Counted from the first letter of the stretch, positions 49,451 through 62,652 are shown. The stretch is DNA of 64,000 bases from Caprimulgus europaeus (GCA_907165065.1 OU015534.1:14577686-14641685), one strand, 5' to 3'. Notes: a model not told the origin generated them from the letters alone. Numbers and translations are program-made.

Positions 49451-52303
49451 TAAATTTCTTTAATTTAGTCACAATGCTAAATCATTTCCAGAATCCTACA
49501 TGGAGTATAGTAATCTGAGAAGTGTAGAGAATACCAGATGAGGCCTATGTGTAGAATGGGAATAATGATGTTAAAGCTACTTTTTTGATAAATTCTAAAG
49601 AAAATTGCTATATGAAGAATATACATGCATAGTGTTTGTATGACAATACATATCCAGACAGTGCTTTTATATAAACCTACATAATATTAATAATAAACTT
49701 TCTAATATTATTGCATTTTAAGTTATAGTTTATTAAATATGTTATTAATATACATTTTAATATCAACACCAAAAACCTGATGAAAAGCACTTAAGATTCT
49801 CATATACTGTTAAGTCACTTTGTGTCAGGTTCTAACACCAATGACAGCAATTTCATAAAGACGTTAATGAATTTTACATTATATTCATGAGAATGAATGT
49901 ATTTCTCATCAAATGAGTTGTACAACATTCTGGTCAGAAAAGAGTAACTGAGTTTGAAAAAATGTTAAAACCTAGTACATTTCTGAGAGAACAATTTGCA
50001 GTATGCTTGGGAGAAAGCTGATAGCATTTGTTCGTATTGTAAATTATATAATTCTTCTCCATGTAGTATATTTTTACTGAAAGAGAAGGAGAAGGAATTT
50101 GCCTTGCTTTAATGCCTTTTCCAGTGGTGCTGAACACAGATGGATACATTTGTATTAGTCTAAAATTATGTGCCAAAGAAGATAGAAATCTGCTATAAAT
50201 AAAATTCCAAGCCATTTCAGTCTTCACTGTCATTAAACGTCAGATTAAACAAAAATCATTTATGTTTTTTCATGATAAACAATAAAAACTACTTTTAGTT
50301 TCTTTTCCTCTGGCACAAGAAAATGCAGGAAAATATTACTGAATTTCTTTCTCATTTTGGCAAAAGAATAATTTTATTTCTTTATTATAACAAATATTTT
50401 TGTTCTATTTTCTACTTGATTTTCAGTAATATTTCCTTTAAATACAGTCTTTATAGCTACAACAAATTCAACCTGATTCAGATATGTGACATACCATTGA
50501 AGTCAACAGACTTGTCTGTATATGACGTGGATTTTAATTTCAGTCTCTCCATCTGTCATATATAGTCATGTCAGTGTGATTCAGGATGAATAAGCTCTCA
50601 GCACAGGCCGGATCCTGCAAGGTACTGAGTGCCCTGAACTCAAACCAGCTTCAAAGGAAACATCCATTGCCTCCTAGCATATCTGGCTCTATATACAGTA
50701 TTTCCTCATATTTCTCCATAATTACCCTAGGAAATACTTTGAATAGTATAAATATTGAGTTTAGCCAACTGCCAGAGACAGCCTTAGTGGTTTTTGATAG
50801 ATCTGTAAAAAGTTGCATTTGGCTCATTTTGGGTTTGGTTTTTTTTTTTCACACTTTTTCTTTTCACTCCCTTCTCTCCATATAACAATTTTTGTTCATG
50901 CAGTTGTGCCCACCAAACACAAAATGTTAAAGGTCTTTTGGAGAATAGGGTGTAGACTTATGCTACACACAAAGACTGAGTGTATGTGGAGTGCACGTGT
51001 GTGCCTCTGTCTCTCAGTGTTTATTTTGGGGTAACCAATACTTATATTCCCCACAATGCTTTTTTTTTTTGCAAAAGTGGAACCCATCTGCCTCTAACTG
51101 TCATCAACCTGAAGAAGTCCCTGTTATCATAAAGGAAAAAGCTAGCAATTAGCAATAAACTTATTTCTCCTCTCTATGAATTGAAATCTTCCTCTCCCTT
51201 CCCACCCATCCCACATCAGTCAATGTTCGCAGAGGCCATTCCTCTGAGAGCAAATTTGTAAAAACTTGCCAGGTGCCTCCAACAGGACAGCTCTTCATAA
51301 ATTAATATTATTACCACATGGTGAGTTCTGGGGCTAAACCCACTGAAGTAACAAAGAGTTGCATACAGACAGAGACAAGGGAAAGAAACAGAGATGGGTT
51401 ATTCCAGACTGAGCCAGGACTGGCAGAGGAGAGAACCCTTCTCTGCAGCCTACACTCTCTCTGCAGCTTGAAACAGTGCCTAGACATGACATGAACCTGC
51501 CCTCAGCTTCTGTCTGTACTGTCATAAAAGATAGCATCTTTGGAAGTCCAACCCAAAATAATCCAGATTATATTTGCACTGATAAATATAACTAAGGGTT
51601 CTAGATAAGAGCAAATAAATATAATCCTGCTCACTCCATCCTGGAGTTTTGCAAGGAGATGAAATGTCTGCATGAATCAGATCTGCTGAAAAAAGTGATG
51701 ATACTGTTATAAAACTATGAATATTAATAACAGGACAAAGCATACAATAAAGAGTCTTGAGAGAGTGACATAGTAATGAAAAGGTGGATAAGGTTTACAC
51801 TCTTCATGGAGTAATTTCTTTGCATTACATAACCCAGCAGAAAAGGCTAAAGTGGTTGCTTAAATTCAATCTTCAATATTGCTTCTCTGCAAAAATAAAT
51901 GTGATGAATTAAAAAGTAAGACTTGCATGAAGAATAGCATTGCCTGAATTCCTGAGCAAACAGAAAACTAACCCAGAAAGATTTATTTTAAAAATGATTT
52001 AGTGATTTGTTTGACCTTACTAGCTCTTCTTTAGCAATTTCATTGATCTTTGCCCATCAGCCCTCTGTTTCAAATCAGCTTCAAGACTTACAGGGAACAG
52101 AGTTTGGTAGTATGCAAATCACTTTTAATGAAAAAGAGCGTCCTGGAGGCAGCCAGAGAACTGCAAAATTTAATTCATCCAGGTGCTAAAATTCACATCT
52201 GCCTAAACTGTTATCATTCAGTTCTGAAGTGGGGAATTCGGATTGCTAAAACAAGAAGTAAGAGGAAGTAATTAAAATAATTTAGGAAACAGGTTTCTGG
52301 TCC

Positions 52304-52317
52304 AAAAAAAAAAAAAA
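52304..52317. repeat. poly(A) tract, A14
   Basis: Fourteen consecutive A residues after 'ggtcc'; simple homopolymer. Confidence 0.95.
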
Positions 52318-53810
52318 GTAACTAGATTTTCCATTGGAAACTCTTGGGATGAGAGTCTCAAAACAATGTCAGTGTAGACATCAAATTGCTACTAATTGTA
52401 ATTGTAAATGGGTATCATCATCCATGAACTGCCTGTGAAAAATGTCTCAGAATAAACATGTTCATCTTTGACACTGCAGTTCCAGCACTGTTCCCCATAT
52501 TTAGTTGGAATAAAAGACTACAGATCCATGTAATTAATCTCCTCTGGAAACTTGCTGTTGCTGCTTCACAGATAGAACCTCAATTTAAAGGTAAAATGGG
52601 GGTTTGAGGGTTGCCTACTTTAGGTGACCTGGATTGCTCTTTGAAGGAATAGCTCTTTCTTGCTCTCCGTTTTGAATATAGAGATAGTTAGAAAGACAAG
52701 GCTCCTAGTTTTGTATTTAAATTAATCATTTAATGCTGAGTTTTATTAATATGCTCCAGGATTAGCAAGCAACTCAAAATTCCTAGTCTTTAAAAATACA
52801 TTTCTTTATTCAGATCTTTGGCCTCAATCCCGCGAATTAAATATATATATATATGTGTTTAATTCTATGTATTGTGTAGAGTTACACAGAAATTACCAGA
52901 AATAGAAAATGGGAAACTAAACAATAGCCTAAAACTTTCAGGAATCAATAACAAAATAGGAACATTCTCAGTTAAGTGTTATTTAGTATACTTGATTATT
53001 ATATTGTTCCTGAAATTAAATAGCAAATCTCAAAATGGTACTTGCAAAATGAACATTTCATATATTAAAATATTACATTGGTAACTGGGGAGAAGAGATA
53101 GGTTTGCTGTATGATGTTGGTACAAACACTATTGCATTCACTCAACTAGTCTTCTGTTGCACTGCATTGACCAAACACAAGAGTCTTCTGTGGGGGATCA
53201 AATAGGAAAAGAAACAACATGAACTAATGCCATGAAAATACCCAAAGTCTCCAAGTGAATCAGTCACTGAAAATGTCTACCTGTCATTTTCCCAGTCCTC
53301 TTTTCAATTGCAAAGACAAAAGTCATAAACGTTTAAGTCATTATGGAGTCCTAAACTGCAGGGCCAGAAAGCAGTGAGAAGGCTCTGCAAGAGGACCTGG
53401 TGCTCCAGTTGCAGAATTCACAGCAGGGAGGAGTTAGAAGTGCTTGCAGGGGAGCATGTGGGGGAGGCCCTGACGCAAGTAAGGAGGCAGAGATCCAGGG
53501 AGGATGATTTAGATTTCACTGCCACTCAAAAAGCATATGAAAATTATCAGGTATCCAGCTCACCTCTCAAGCCATTCCAGCAACTGAAGGCAGACACACT
53601 AATACTGTATTTACAGAGAGAAGAGACACTTGATCTTTTCTAATGACAGTAGACTGACTCTTTTGTCTTGTTTGATGACATTATATTCATAAGACACAAG
53701 TGGAAGAAGCCCCAAGTAGCTTTGAAAATACAGCTACACTTACATGAATACTCACGAATCCCTTTCTTTCATGGAGTTTAGCAAATGTGATTTGTTTCAG
53801 TTGGTTACTC

Positions 53811-53826
53811 AAAAAAAAAAAAAAAA
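53811..53826. repeat. poly(A) tract, A16
   Basis: Sixteen consecutive A residues after 'ggttactc'; simple homopolymer. Confidence 0.95.
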
Positions 53827-54849
53827 GTGGTAAATCTGTACAGGATGTCGTGCTGTAATACCAAGCCATGTAATCAGATATGATGACTGCAGTTTTAAAG
53901 AACTCACTGTGAATTATGATACATATTCTTGAATACTAGTTAGATAAAACTTCTAAAATAAAGGGTTTCTGAAATTTGTGCTAATCTTCGTAAAATAGAA
54001 TCCCACATTAAACAAATCAAATGTCTTAGATTTTTTTTATTTATTATTCATCAATGCACATGCCATTTTACTATTTGTTCTTGCTGAACTTATTTATACA
54101 CATACAAGTTTTCACTTATATTTTTAAAAGAGCAAAATATCAGGCACTTTAGAAATTTCACATAATTGGTTTTACCAGAAATAGCTGGCGCTCTGAGGTT
54201 GATAAGAAAGACAGACTAGTTTTATGAAAAGAAAATAAAACTCTAAAATTATTTTTGTTTCAAATTATTCTAAAACATATGCATGTTTAATTTCCATAGA
54301 TTTTGGTTGGTTTTTGTGGGTTTTTTAAAATTCACTCTAAAAAAAAAATTGGAACGTGAGTAAGAATACAATTATTAACAGAATAAACTTTCCCACATTG
54401 CCTTTTTTTCTCTATAATTATGATGTTTATGGGTGGAGTTCTAATAGACTGGTATTTGGAAGTCTATGGTATTCTACCCTATTCTGTCATCTGGTATTTT
54501 CAGTAGGTTTTTGTTCCCCTATGTGGTGTTCCTCAGAGTCCTTTTTGATGTTCAGAGCCTAAGAAGATACAAGACTTTCTCATGATAATTTCAGAGGGTC
54601 AGTTAGCATAATTATGCATAACAGAGCACCTATGTGAATTGTGTTATTTTATAATATTTTTCTGCTTTCCTTTCTTTTGTTGCCTTCTCTCTTCCATATC
54701 CCCTTTTCAACCATTTCTTAATTTTACTAGACTATATTTTAAAAAATGTTAATACTGTGATTCCTGTTCTTTAACTAATTAAACTTAAATGAATCTCCTG
54801 TTTGACTATTCCTTGCCTTAGTTGGGTTAAAAAATGTGTTTTGTTTCCC

Positions 54850-55230
54850 TTTGAGCAGGGTAACAGACTGGCACCGAGAAATGTGTTGAGGCCATTTATA
54901 TGCAGATGATCTGCTGTCCTGCTTCTTTCAGTAGGTGCCATAAATTAGCATTCAAATTTTGCTACAACTTTGTCAGGTTTGGTTTTTGTTTTTTTTTTTC
55001 ATTTCATATGTATTTAATCCCACATCAGTCTCAGTTGTTCTGCAATATGTGCCATATTGTAGCAGCTTTTTAGCTGCCACTGATGATTTTCACATTCCTT
55101 CAGTGTGAGGTTTTAATTCTACTAACACTTTCGTTAATGAAATACATTTCACTTAATGGAATTAAATGCGTAGCCTGTCTATTGCTCATTACACTACAGT
55201 GTCTTAGAGTTTGGATTTAAATGTCACCCT
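54850..55230. promoter_or_regulatory. candidate conserved non-coding element
   Basis: The stretch has two word-rich segments: around 54890-54960 ('catttatatgcagatgatct', 'ataaattagcattcaaat') and around 55120-55200 ('acactttcgttaatgaaat', 'cacttaatggaattaaatgc', 'gtagcctg'). They hold several homeodomain-type TTAATGA, TTAATGG and AATTAA sites. This texture is typical of developmental enhancers, but that is an inference; no comparison was possible. Confidence 0.25.
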
Positions 55231-57784
55231 TCTTCTATAAAGATTATCCACCACATTTTGGCCTAACAGGCACTCTATGCTTTGTATAAAGTGTGAGAAA
55301 GCTGTCATTACAAGCAAAATACCAATAATAGTTTCAGTGTTCTATGGAAGGTTCTATTTTGATTCCTTTTCTTCTGTTATTAAATATGTTTAAAATGCAT
55401 TTTCTACCTTTTCTTTATGTGGGGTTTGAAAGGCTGAACTAACAATTTGCTCACTCACAGACATCATAGGTAAACCTCAAACTATTCAGAACATACATTC
55501 TTCCATTTTTTATACAAATTATGATGCTACTTCAGAGATTCTCTCCAAATTGAGAAAAAACTTATACATATCTGCAAGTATACAAAAGAATTACAGTCAC
55601 ACAGGAATTTTCCAGTGAAATAGATCTCATCAGACACTAACTTTCCTTTTTTCATAGATTTCATATTTCGTGAAAAATCTATGGTACATTTTTCCAATTA
55701 AATATTTGTTGGGATGTGGATTCTCAGCTTCTGAGTGGCTTATTTTGGGGCTGAATTCCACATGTGTGATCTAATATCTCCTTAGTGGGTTAGACTAGAG
55801 CTGTTTCCAGGTTGGAATCTGAAGACTCTTAAGACAGGCTGTTTCTGAGGTGGTTTGTTTTGTCTTTTATGAAGATTTTGGTACAAGCTGGGGTAAAAAA
55901 TGAAAAACCTTTGGAAATTGTATGTTTAATTGTACTATTCTTTTCTAGCTTTGTCCTGGACCTACAGGCTTAATGATAAAGGCCTCTAGAGAATAAGCCC
56001 TTTGGATTTATTACAGGTGGGTGAAAAGCAGGGTATTTACCTCACAGGATTAAGAGATTATGGTTTGTTTGTTTGTTGGACCATTTATTTTTTTTCCTGT
56101 ATATAGAAAGCCTATAGCTTGTCAATGAACATTATGTTCTTGTCAACATCTTTGTTGTAAATAGTGAGTTTATCTGAAGCAGAACAGTGAATATATTGCC
56201 CATACCTGAGACAGGGAAAACAGGGTCCAAAACTCGCGGCCAGATGCTCTGCTGCTGCATCACATTTGTTCACCTCTACAAAAAGACTTACAAGGGATAA
56301 AAGGTTTCCTCAGAGCTTTTCTTGGAGTCTACAACACTTTGTCAAAAGTTCTCCAGTTCAACAAAGCAGCTTTTCTCAATGAAAATTCTTCAGACAGAAA
56401 ATCTCTGACTGGCTCGACCTCCTTCAAAAGCTTCATTTAGAGGGTCACCAAGGATCTGGTTTCTTCTACTTTTCTCCTTAGGAAACCAGATCATAGGCTT
56501 TTCTTTCTGGAATTAATCAGCTCTGACTCTGCCAGAAGTACTTAATGTAGATTTTTTTTATATTGATTATTTTGGATATTTGGGGTTTAGTTACAGTTTG
56601 TATGTGCATTTATGATAATTTACAAGAAATCCAGGAGCTCTTATTTTATCTGAATATGTTTGGTTATTGTTGATGTTCACATCTGCCCATATTGGAAATG
56701 GGAACAAAGAAAAATAGCACCAACAGCAAGCACATTCATGCTTTTGCATATTAATTTGACTTTGTAGGTACTGAGTTGCGTCTCTTGGACTTTCCTTTCC
56801 GGGATGTGGCAATGTCCTATCAATGTGATAGCCAGTTGTTAGAATGTATTTGCCTTTTCTGCCATTATAACCATGATTGGTTCTTTTCTGCTTTTCCATT
56901 GTCTAATCAACAGAGAATTGTTAACAGGTTGTACAATTGCAGAGCAAGGTTGTTCACGTGAATTTAAATAAATCAAAGGGCCCTCTTTTATAAGTGAATC
57001 AAAATCAAGCCTCTTGTAAAGTTAAAAAATGTTTTTGAATTTCTTTGTCCATTTTCTCTAATCTTTCCTGCATCCTTCATTCTGACTCTGCCTGACTTGC
57101 TCTGTGATCTCAGTCATGCTAAAAGATAATATGCTTTTCTCATTCCTTTTGCTCCAGTAATATTTTCCTGGTAAACTGCACTTGTCTTTTCCTGCTAGAT
57201 TATCTTGTTCTTTTCAATGTTCCTTTTCTTTTTCTTAGTTATCTTGGATGGAGGTCTTAACAGATTCTGTAGCAGATGCTAAAATAATTGTTATATCTAT
57301 GACATAATTTTTCTTATAAGACATGTTTCAAAACGAAGAGTAGAAGTGGGAAGAATGCACAGTGCATCTACGGACAGCATATTCTGAAGCGTGACAGATA
57401 CACCATTGAATCTGCTTGATTCTTCAGCAACACCAAAGACGCTGATTGGCACTAAAAGACGGGGAGGGAGAAGACACATGACAGGTCACTGAGTTCAATG
57501 GAATATATTACAGGAACTGGGAACAAAAGGCAAACAATCTCTTGAGTCTAGTCTTCTAATTGCATAGGCAACCAGGTGAGATGGCTTCTTTGATAAAAGA
57601 ACCATTTACCATTAAAATGCAGTTAATTTATTTTTTTTCTCTATCCCTACTACAGCTATTGGGAGTATGGAAAATTCACTTTTCTGTTGGTTGGAATAAT
57701 CTCTGCATTTCTTATCTAAGCATGAGCTGCTTTTTTCCATTTGTCAGCCTTGTCCTACAGCTTTATATGGCTGTTTTCCAGTCT

Positions 57785-59500
57785 GATGTCTAATAAATAC
57801 ATTTATAGACATCAGCCATATCTCCTTTCAGCTTTTTGCTTAGCCAGACAAAAGCAACAAAGCATTTCACTCTCCTCCTTGAGTGGTGGCTCTCCAGTCT
57901 GCCAGCAATTGTAGTTGCACTTCTCTACAGTTATTCCAGTTTTAGCATATTTTCTTGACTCCACATGACAAAGACTGTGCAAAAAATTTCAGATATGACC
58001 ATACTCTAAGGCTTGTGGATGGCATGAATAGGTTGTGCTTCTTTAATTATAATATCACATTTTATGTGTTTATAAAATATTTGGGTACATATATTTTATG
58101 TAATAAAATCCCCAGTAATCTTTTTGTAATGACTTTATTTCCTAGCTTAATATATAGATTTCATACTTCTCCTCTTTATGCCTATATTTTAAAAAAAGAT
58201 TGATCGCAAGGCTGATTTTTGAGGATTCCTGCTAGCAAACTTTCTTCAGTTTGATGCTGCTTCTTTCAGTACCACCTGTTGCCATCTATCCATTAGATAA
58301 TCTGTTATCCACTTTACAACTCTTCTCCTAATCCCCCATTTCCTATGTGATGCTGTATCATATGCAGCACAGATATAGATAAGATGGATCACAAATCCTT
58401 TGTCTAGAAAATCAGTTGTCTTATTAAAGAGAGATAACAAATTCACTTGGCACGATCTATCTTTAGTAAATCCTTTTTGTATGTTATCCCATTTTCCATT
58501 TACCTCCCTGCCTTCAATTATTTTTTCCTTCAGAATTTCTTCTAAAGCGACTGAGGTCAAACTAACAGGTTTGTAGCTGCATAGGTCTCCCTTTTAGAAA
58601 TAGATAATACATTTGCTATTCTCCAGTCAGTCACTATCATGTCTGAGATGCTTCCTACCAGGTTTGAGAATTCATGTTCCCTTTCTTGTCAGAATTGCGG
58701 AATGAAGTTTATTTGATATCTCTCCCTGGCCTGAATGCACTGGGCTTTTAGCTTTGCTTCCAGTTAGGTAATATCTGTCATGGTAACTTTTCCAATATTT
58801 ATCCTGTCTCCTCTTTGGTCTATATTAAAGAAAACATACACAAAGTAGTCCCTTGGGTTTTAATTATACATAGATTTTCTTTATTTCCATAGACTCTGTC
58901 TTGTATTGAAGTCCCATGCTTTATTTGGTCTCATTTTATCTAAATGTTTAATCTGTTTGTTTCAATATCTCTTCCAAATTGTAGTTCAGTTTGACTATTG
59001 ACAGTTTTTACTTTACCTTGTATTTGGCCTCTAAACCTGTCTCTGCTGGTATGTCTTTTTTATTTCTTCCTGTGCCCTGCGTATCTCTAGTAATCTCCTT
59101 GAAGGAGTTCTTGCTTTGCGTGGAATAGCTTGACCACTTCCCCACACAATCTATCCCCTCCATCAACTACACATTCCACATAGCTTTAGCACCTTTGATT
59201 TAAAGTAATTCCAAGACTCTTCCACCTTCAAGGTCTTGAATAGATCAATCTATTTGATTTCACTAACAAGACCTTTTAGGTTATCAAAACTTGCCCTTTG
59301 AGCTATAAAGCCTTATTTTTACTGATTGTTCCATTTCATTTAAATGAGCTTAACTCATGATCAGTTTTTGGACCAGTTTTCTCATAATATTTGTATTGCT
59401 TATTAAAATAACTTTGTTAATAGTTTCATCTCTTACTGGCTGTTGACTGCTTGGTAAACATGTACATTAATTTGGCCCAAATGTATTCTGTTTGATACAT
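57785..59500 (-). mobile_element. ancient LINE of CR1/L3 type, degraded
   Basis: Read on the minus strand, the parts appear in correct LINE order. The endonuclease end has a TDHELSSFKW segment (SDH motif, about 59340-59365). The linker has VEESWNYFKSKVLKLCG (about 59165-59225). Then comes 'DWRIANVLSISK' (about 58590-58625), and the RT domain follows (58246-58560). The 3' region has plus-strand 'ggtggctctccagtctgcc', 'tgcacttctctacagttatt' and 'cagatatgaccatactctaa', words of old vertebrate CR1-like 3' portions. Stops and frameshifts are frequent, so it is far older than the other CR1 copies. It may extend leftward of the endonuclease to about 59900. Confidence 0.75.
58246..58560 (-). pseudogene. 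LINE reverse-transcriptase fragment (CR1/L3-type)
   Basis: An uninterrupted 104-codon stretch of the old element. It starts in the RT '(PV)SLTSVALEEIL' segment, with GFTKDRSC at residues 30-37 (family form GFTKGKSC) and NLLSLFNKTTDFLDKG after it. The RT block-A equivalent is YICAAYDTASH at residues 62-72, where the family has YLDFSKAFDTVPH. The first catalytic Asp of that block is missing and one or two residues are deleted. 'RRRVVKWITDYLMDRWQQVV' follows. The frame is a fossil: the Met at residue 1 is internal to the domain and flanking frames are broken. Confidence 0.85.
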
Positions 59501-59940
59501 ACTGTTCTTTCTTATTTCTTTTTAATCTATCAGATTATTGAAGACAGTTACTCATGCTTTCTTAATTTATTTCTTGGGTAGCATGTACTGTTTAATACCC
59601 TGGTCCCAATATGTAATCTTATCTTTTCTTTCCTGATCATTCACTGATATTTCCTCAGTTTTCATTGACCAGATTTTATTCTTGTTGTGTATAATAAGAA
59701 AGCATGAAGATGACATGAACCTCTGATGAGGTTTCCTTGTATTTCTTAAGGTGTTTTTTTTTAACTGTGTGGCTCTCAGTCTCAATTGTTTCCATGGATA
59801 TTCAGACAGATACCATTCCCATGAGCTTTCACTTTTTAGGCGTTTTTCGTCTGCCTAAAATGAAATTATTTAGTGTAATCATATTTGATTTATTCCAGTG
59901 GGAATTTCATAGTGTCATTTTTCCACTGTGAAGAAAATTA
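59501..59940. other. unassigned, possibly the 5' part of the old LINE
   Basis: No clear motif. The stretch could carry decayed endonuclease sequence of the neighbouring minus-strand LINE, since that element should continue in this direction. I could not identify a catalytic endonuclease motif here. Confidence 0.3.
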
Positions 59941-59944
59941 TATT

Positions 59945-59983
59945 AAAAAAAAAAACAACAAACAAAAAACCAACAAACCCAAA
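59945..59983. repeat. A/C-only low-complexity tract
   Basis: An A11 run followed by CAACAAACAAAAAACC-like words, with no G or T. Same type of tract as at 42226. Confidence 0.9.
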
Positions 59984-62400
59984 CTGTTCTCTATTCCTAG
60001 CAGAATCCTTTTCTCATTTTCCACCCACATCCCACATCCTCCTTCTTGGGAAATGACCTCACATCCTATTCTGTGGAATTGATCTAGTGACAATTTAGTT
60101 GTTTCTCTTTAACACAGTCTCCCAGTTCATGTAGACACTGTTTTTTCTCTTAGTTCATTTTATCTTCTATTCAGAGATGATCCTATGTTTTGCTCTTCCC
60201 TCCTCACAAACTTCTTCACCATTCTCACTCCTCTTTGGATCCTAGTCTCCTGCAATTTTTTGCAGGAATTAACTTTTCCACTTTCTTTCTACCTTCTGTT
60301 TTGGCTTTGTCTGCTGTACTTTTTCAGTCTTCCAGATGGCAAGCATATTCTTTAGCTTTCCTCTATTTCCCAGACTGTTCTACTTGTTCTTTTTGTTGCA
60401 GGCTTCCCTGACTTACCAATCTCCTCTGAGCTAACTCTTACATGACCTCTCAACCAACAAGTGTCTGTAAATCCCCAGTCACCCATTCAGTTTTCTTTTT
60501 CTTACACCGTTTCCTCAAATCCACATCTTCATTCAACATTGCCTCCAGGCACATCTCTAGTGAAGTCTTCTCTTCATGAACACTTCAGGAATATATGTCT
60601 TTCCAGAGAATAAGATACACCCCACAGCTTCTGCATCCAGTTCACATTGTCCCTGCAATTTGTCTTGTACCCTCCATGGCTGTCTCAATTCCTTACATAA
60701 TCATTTCCTCGTACCTGTACTTTCAAGGTGAAACTCTCTCTTGTTGCTTGTAATTTATTTCTTTTTCTGGGCTTCCCTGCTGCCAGTGACAACATACAGG
60801 TTGGTGAGACTGGTAAGACTGAATAGTTATTACAATATCAGCTTGGCATACTGCAGGACTGAGCAGGAGTAATAGGAGCAAATCTGGCTTATAGTCCATT
60901 TTTTCAAAGCTGTCTATCAACCAGGAGTCTGCTTTCCACAACTATCATGTACAGGTTTGATATTGAGACTAGACTTCTGAATGCCGTGCTGGAGTCAAGT
61001 TCATCTGTTTTTACCTGGTGAGTGGTCATTGTAAAAAGTGAAAAAATAAGAAATAAAATTTGAGGTCCAGCACACAAGTAAGATATGACCAAAGAACAGG
61101 GTTGAGAAGTTCTGGAGATTGCACAGAGAGGGATGAGATTTCAGTCAGGTTGAATATTATCTGGGTAAATATTCAGATATACAGACTCTAGTTGAATGAT
61201 CCTTCCCCTCTCATACTAAAATAATCAAACTCCCAAACCTTCTCCAGTGAACCAAGAGCATTCCTCAGAGGAAGGACTTTATGGAGCTCAGGCAGACACT
61301 AATAACTGTGTCACATAACATTTATTAGAAAACGCAGATATATTGTCCACTACTTTCTCCAATATCTATGCGATCATTTATCTGCAGCAAATTTTACTGC
61401 AAATGTGATTATTTCCAAGAAGCAATTTCTCATGACTAGATTAAGTGTAGTACTTAACCATATATTCTGTTCAGATGTGGCATCATTCTAGAATCTGTGT
61501 TACAAGAATCTGTTGGGATCCTACAAAAATAACTCCTAAGGCTTTACTCCAGAAATGTGGTTCAGAAACAGGAACACAGCAGACTCATTTTCGATAGCTT
61601 GACCTGCAAATAAGCTGGAGACAAAATTTAGCCCTGGTTGTCTTTGCAGACGGTTTCATTCTGTTGATATCCAAAAAAGCAGTATTTTACAGTAAGACAT
61701 GCTTCTTGCAAGACAGTTCAACTGTTTTAACTGCTAATATAGGACATTTTGTCCCACCAAATCTTACCAAGTAATAATTCTCAAAGAATGTTAATTGCAT
61801 CCATTCCTATTTTCAGTCAATGACATGTGACAAGCCATTCTATTTTCTTTTCATGACTTTTGGTTTAATTTCTGAGTAGAATGAATGCATGCTGAGGTTC
61901 ACAAAACTTTATACCATGGTGTAAAAACTTATTTGAAGTATTCTAAACAAAAGAAACAGAGTTTATTTCAGGTTCCTCTTGGACTGGATGCAAGTTCAAG
62001 AGGGTTGAACATATTCTCATATTTCTCTAATCAGCTTAAGTACTGCATTTAAATGAAATCAGGAATGTGCAACAGGTAATGTTTGTGGTATTTATGGTAA
62101 TAAGGGAGAAATTCTGAAGTGGTTGAATGCAAATTTTTTGTCTGTTTTTTGTCTTGATAGATTTTAGATAATGTTTAAAATACTGGCTGGGGCATACACC
62201 ATCATCCTGTTAGTGATCCTCCTGCACAGAAGTGCTTTGAATGCTGTCTTCCCTTAACAATTTTAAAGACACTTGTGTACTCACAAGTAATCAATCTGTC
62301 AAGGCACACTTGGAAATATCTCCTCTCCATTTGTACTATTACTCTGTTCAAAATATTTCCGTGTTTAAAATCATTTAGTGGGGTTTACCAGATTTATAAT
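59984..62400. other. unique sequence, pyrimidine-skewed to about 60720
   Basis: From about 59985 to 60720 the plus strand is strongly enriched in C and T with few G, without being a simple repeat. No coding frame or repeat family is recognised. The remainder to 62400 is ordinary AT-rich sequence. Open frames of 62-73 codons look accidental. Confidence 0.5.
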
Positions 62401-62492
62401 CATTCTGGGCTTGCAGTATAAAACCCTAGCTGCATGACAGGCTGAGTTATTACGTGTTTATAGAATTCTGATCAAATGGACCATCAGAAGCT

Positions 62493-62537
62493 GGGGGGAG
62501 AGGAGGGAGGGGGTGGCGGGGGGGAGAGTGGGGGGGG
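62493..62537 (+). other. G-quadruplex-capable G-run cluster
   Basis: G runs of 6, 3, 5, 7 and 8 occur within 45 bp, separated by short A/T/C spacers, which meets the usual G3+N1-7 pattern. Such clusters are common near vertebrate promoters. Confidence 0.8.
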
Positions 62538-62652
62538 ATCTGTTTTAAACTCGACCATAATGACAGCTTTCCTCATCTTACAACTGTGACATGAAGAGGG
62601 AGCTGTAGCTCTTCTGACACAGCTCTGCCTCAACCAGCATACCCAGCCAAGC

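Larger units (their letters stand above)
47718..57780. other. unique AT-rich non-coding sequence
   Basis: About 10 kb without a recognisable gene. Small items are (GTT)n at 49431-49450, an A14 run at 52304-52317, a (TA)n patch at 52839-52855 and an A16 run at 53811-53826. A GC-richer open stretch lies at 53374-53643, a possible TGAAGTCAA relic at 50488-50512, and a candidate conserved block at 54850-55230. A weakly pyrimidine-skewed stretch lies at 57000-57250. Confidence 0.5.
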
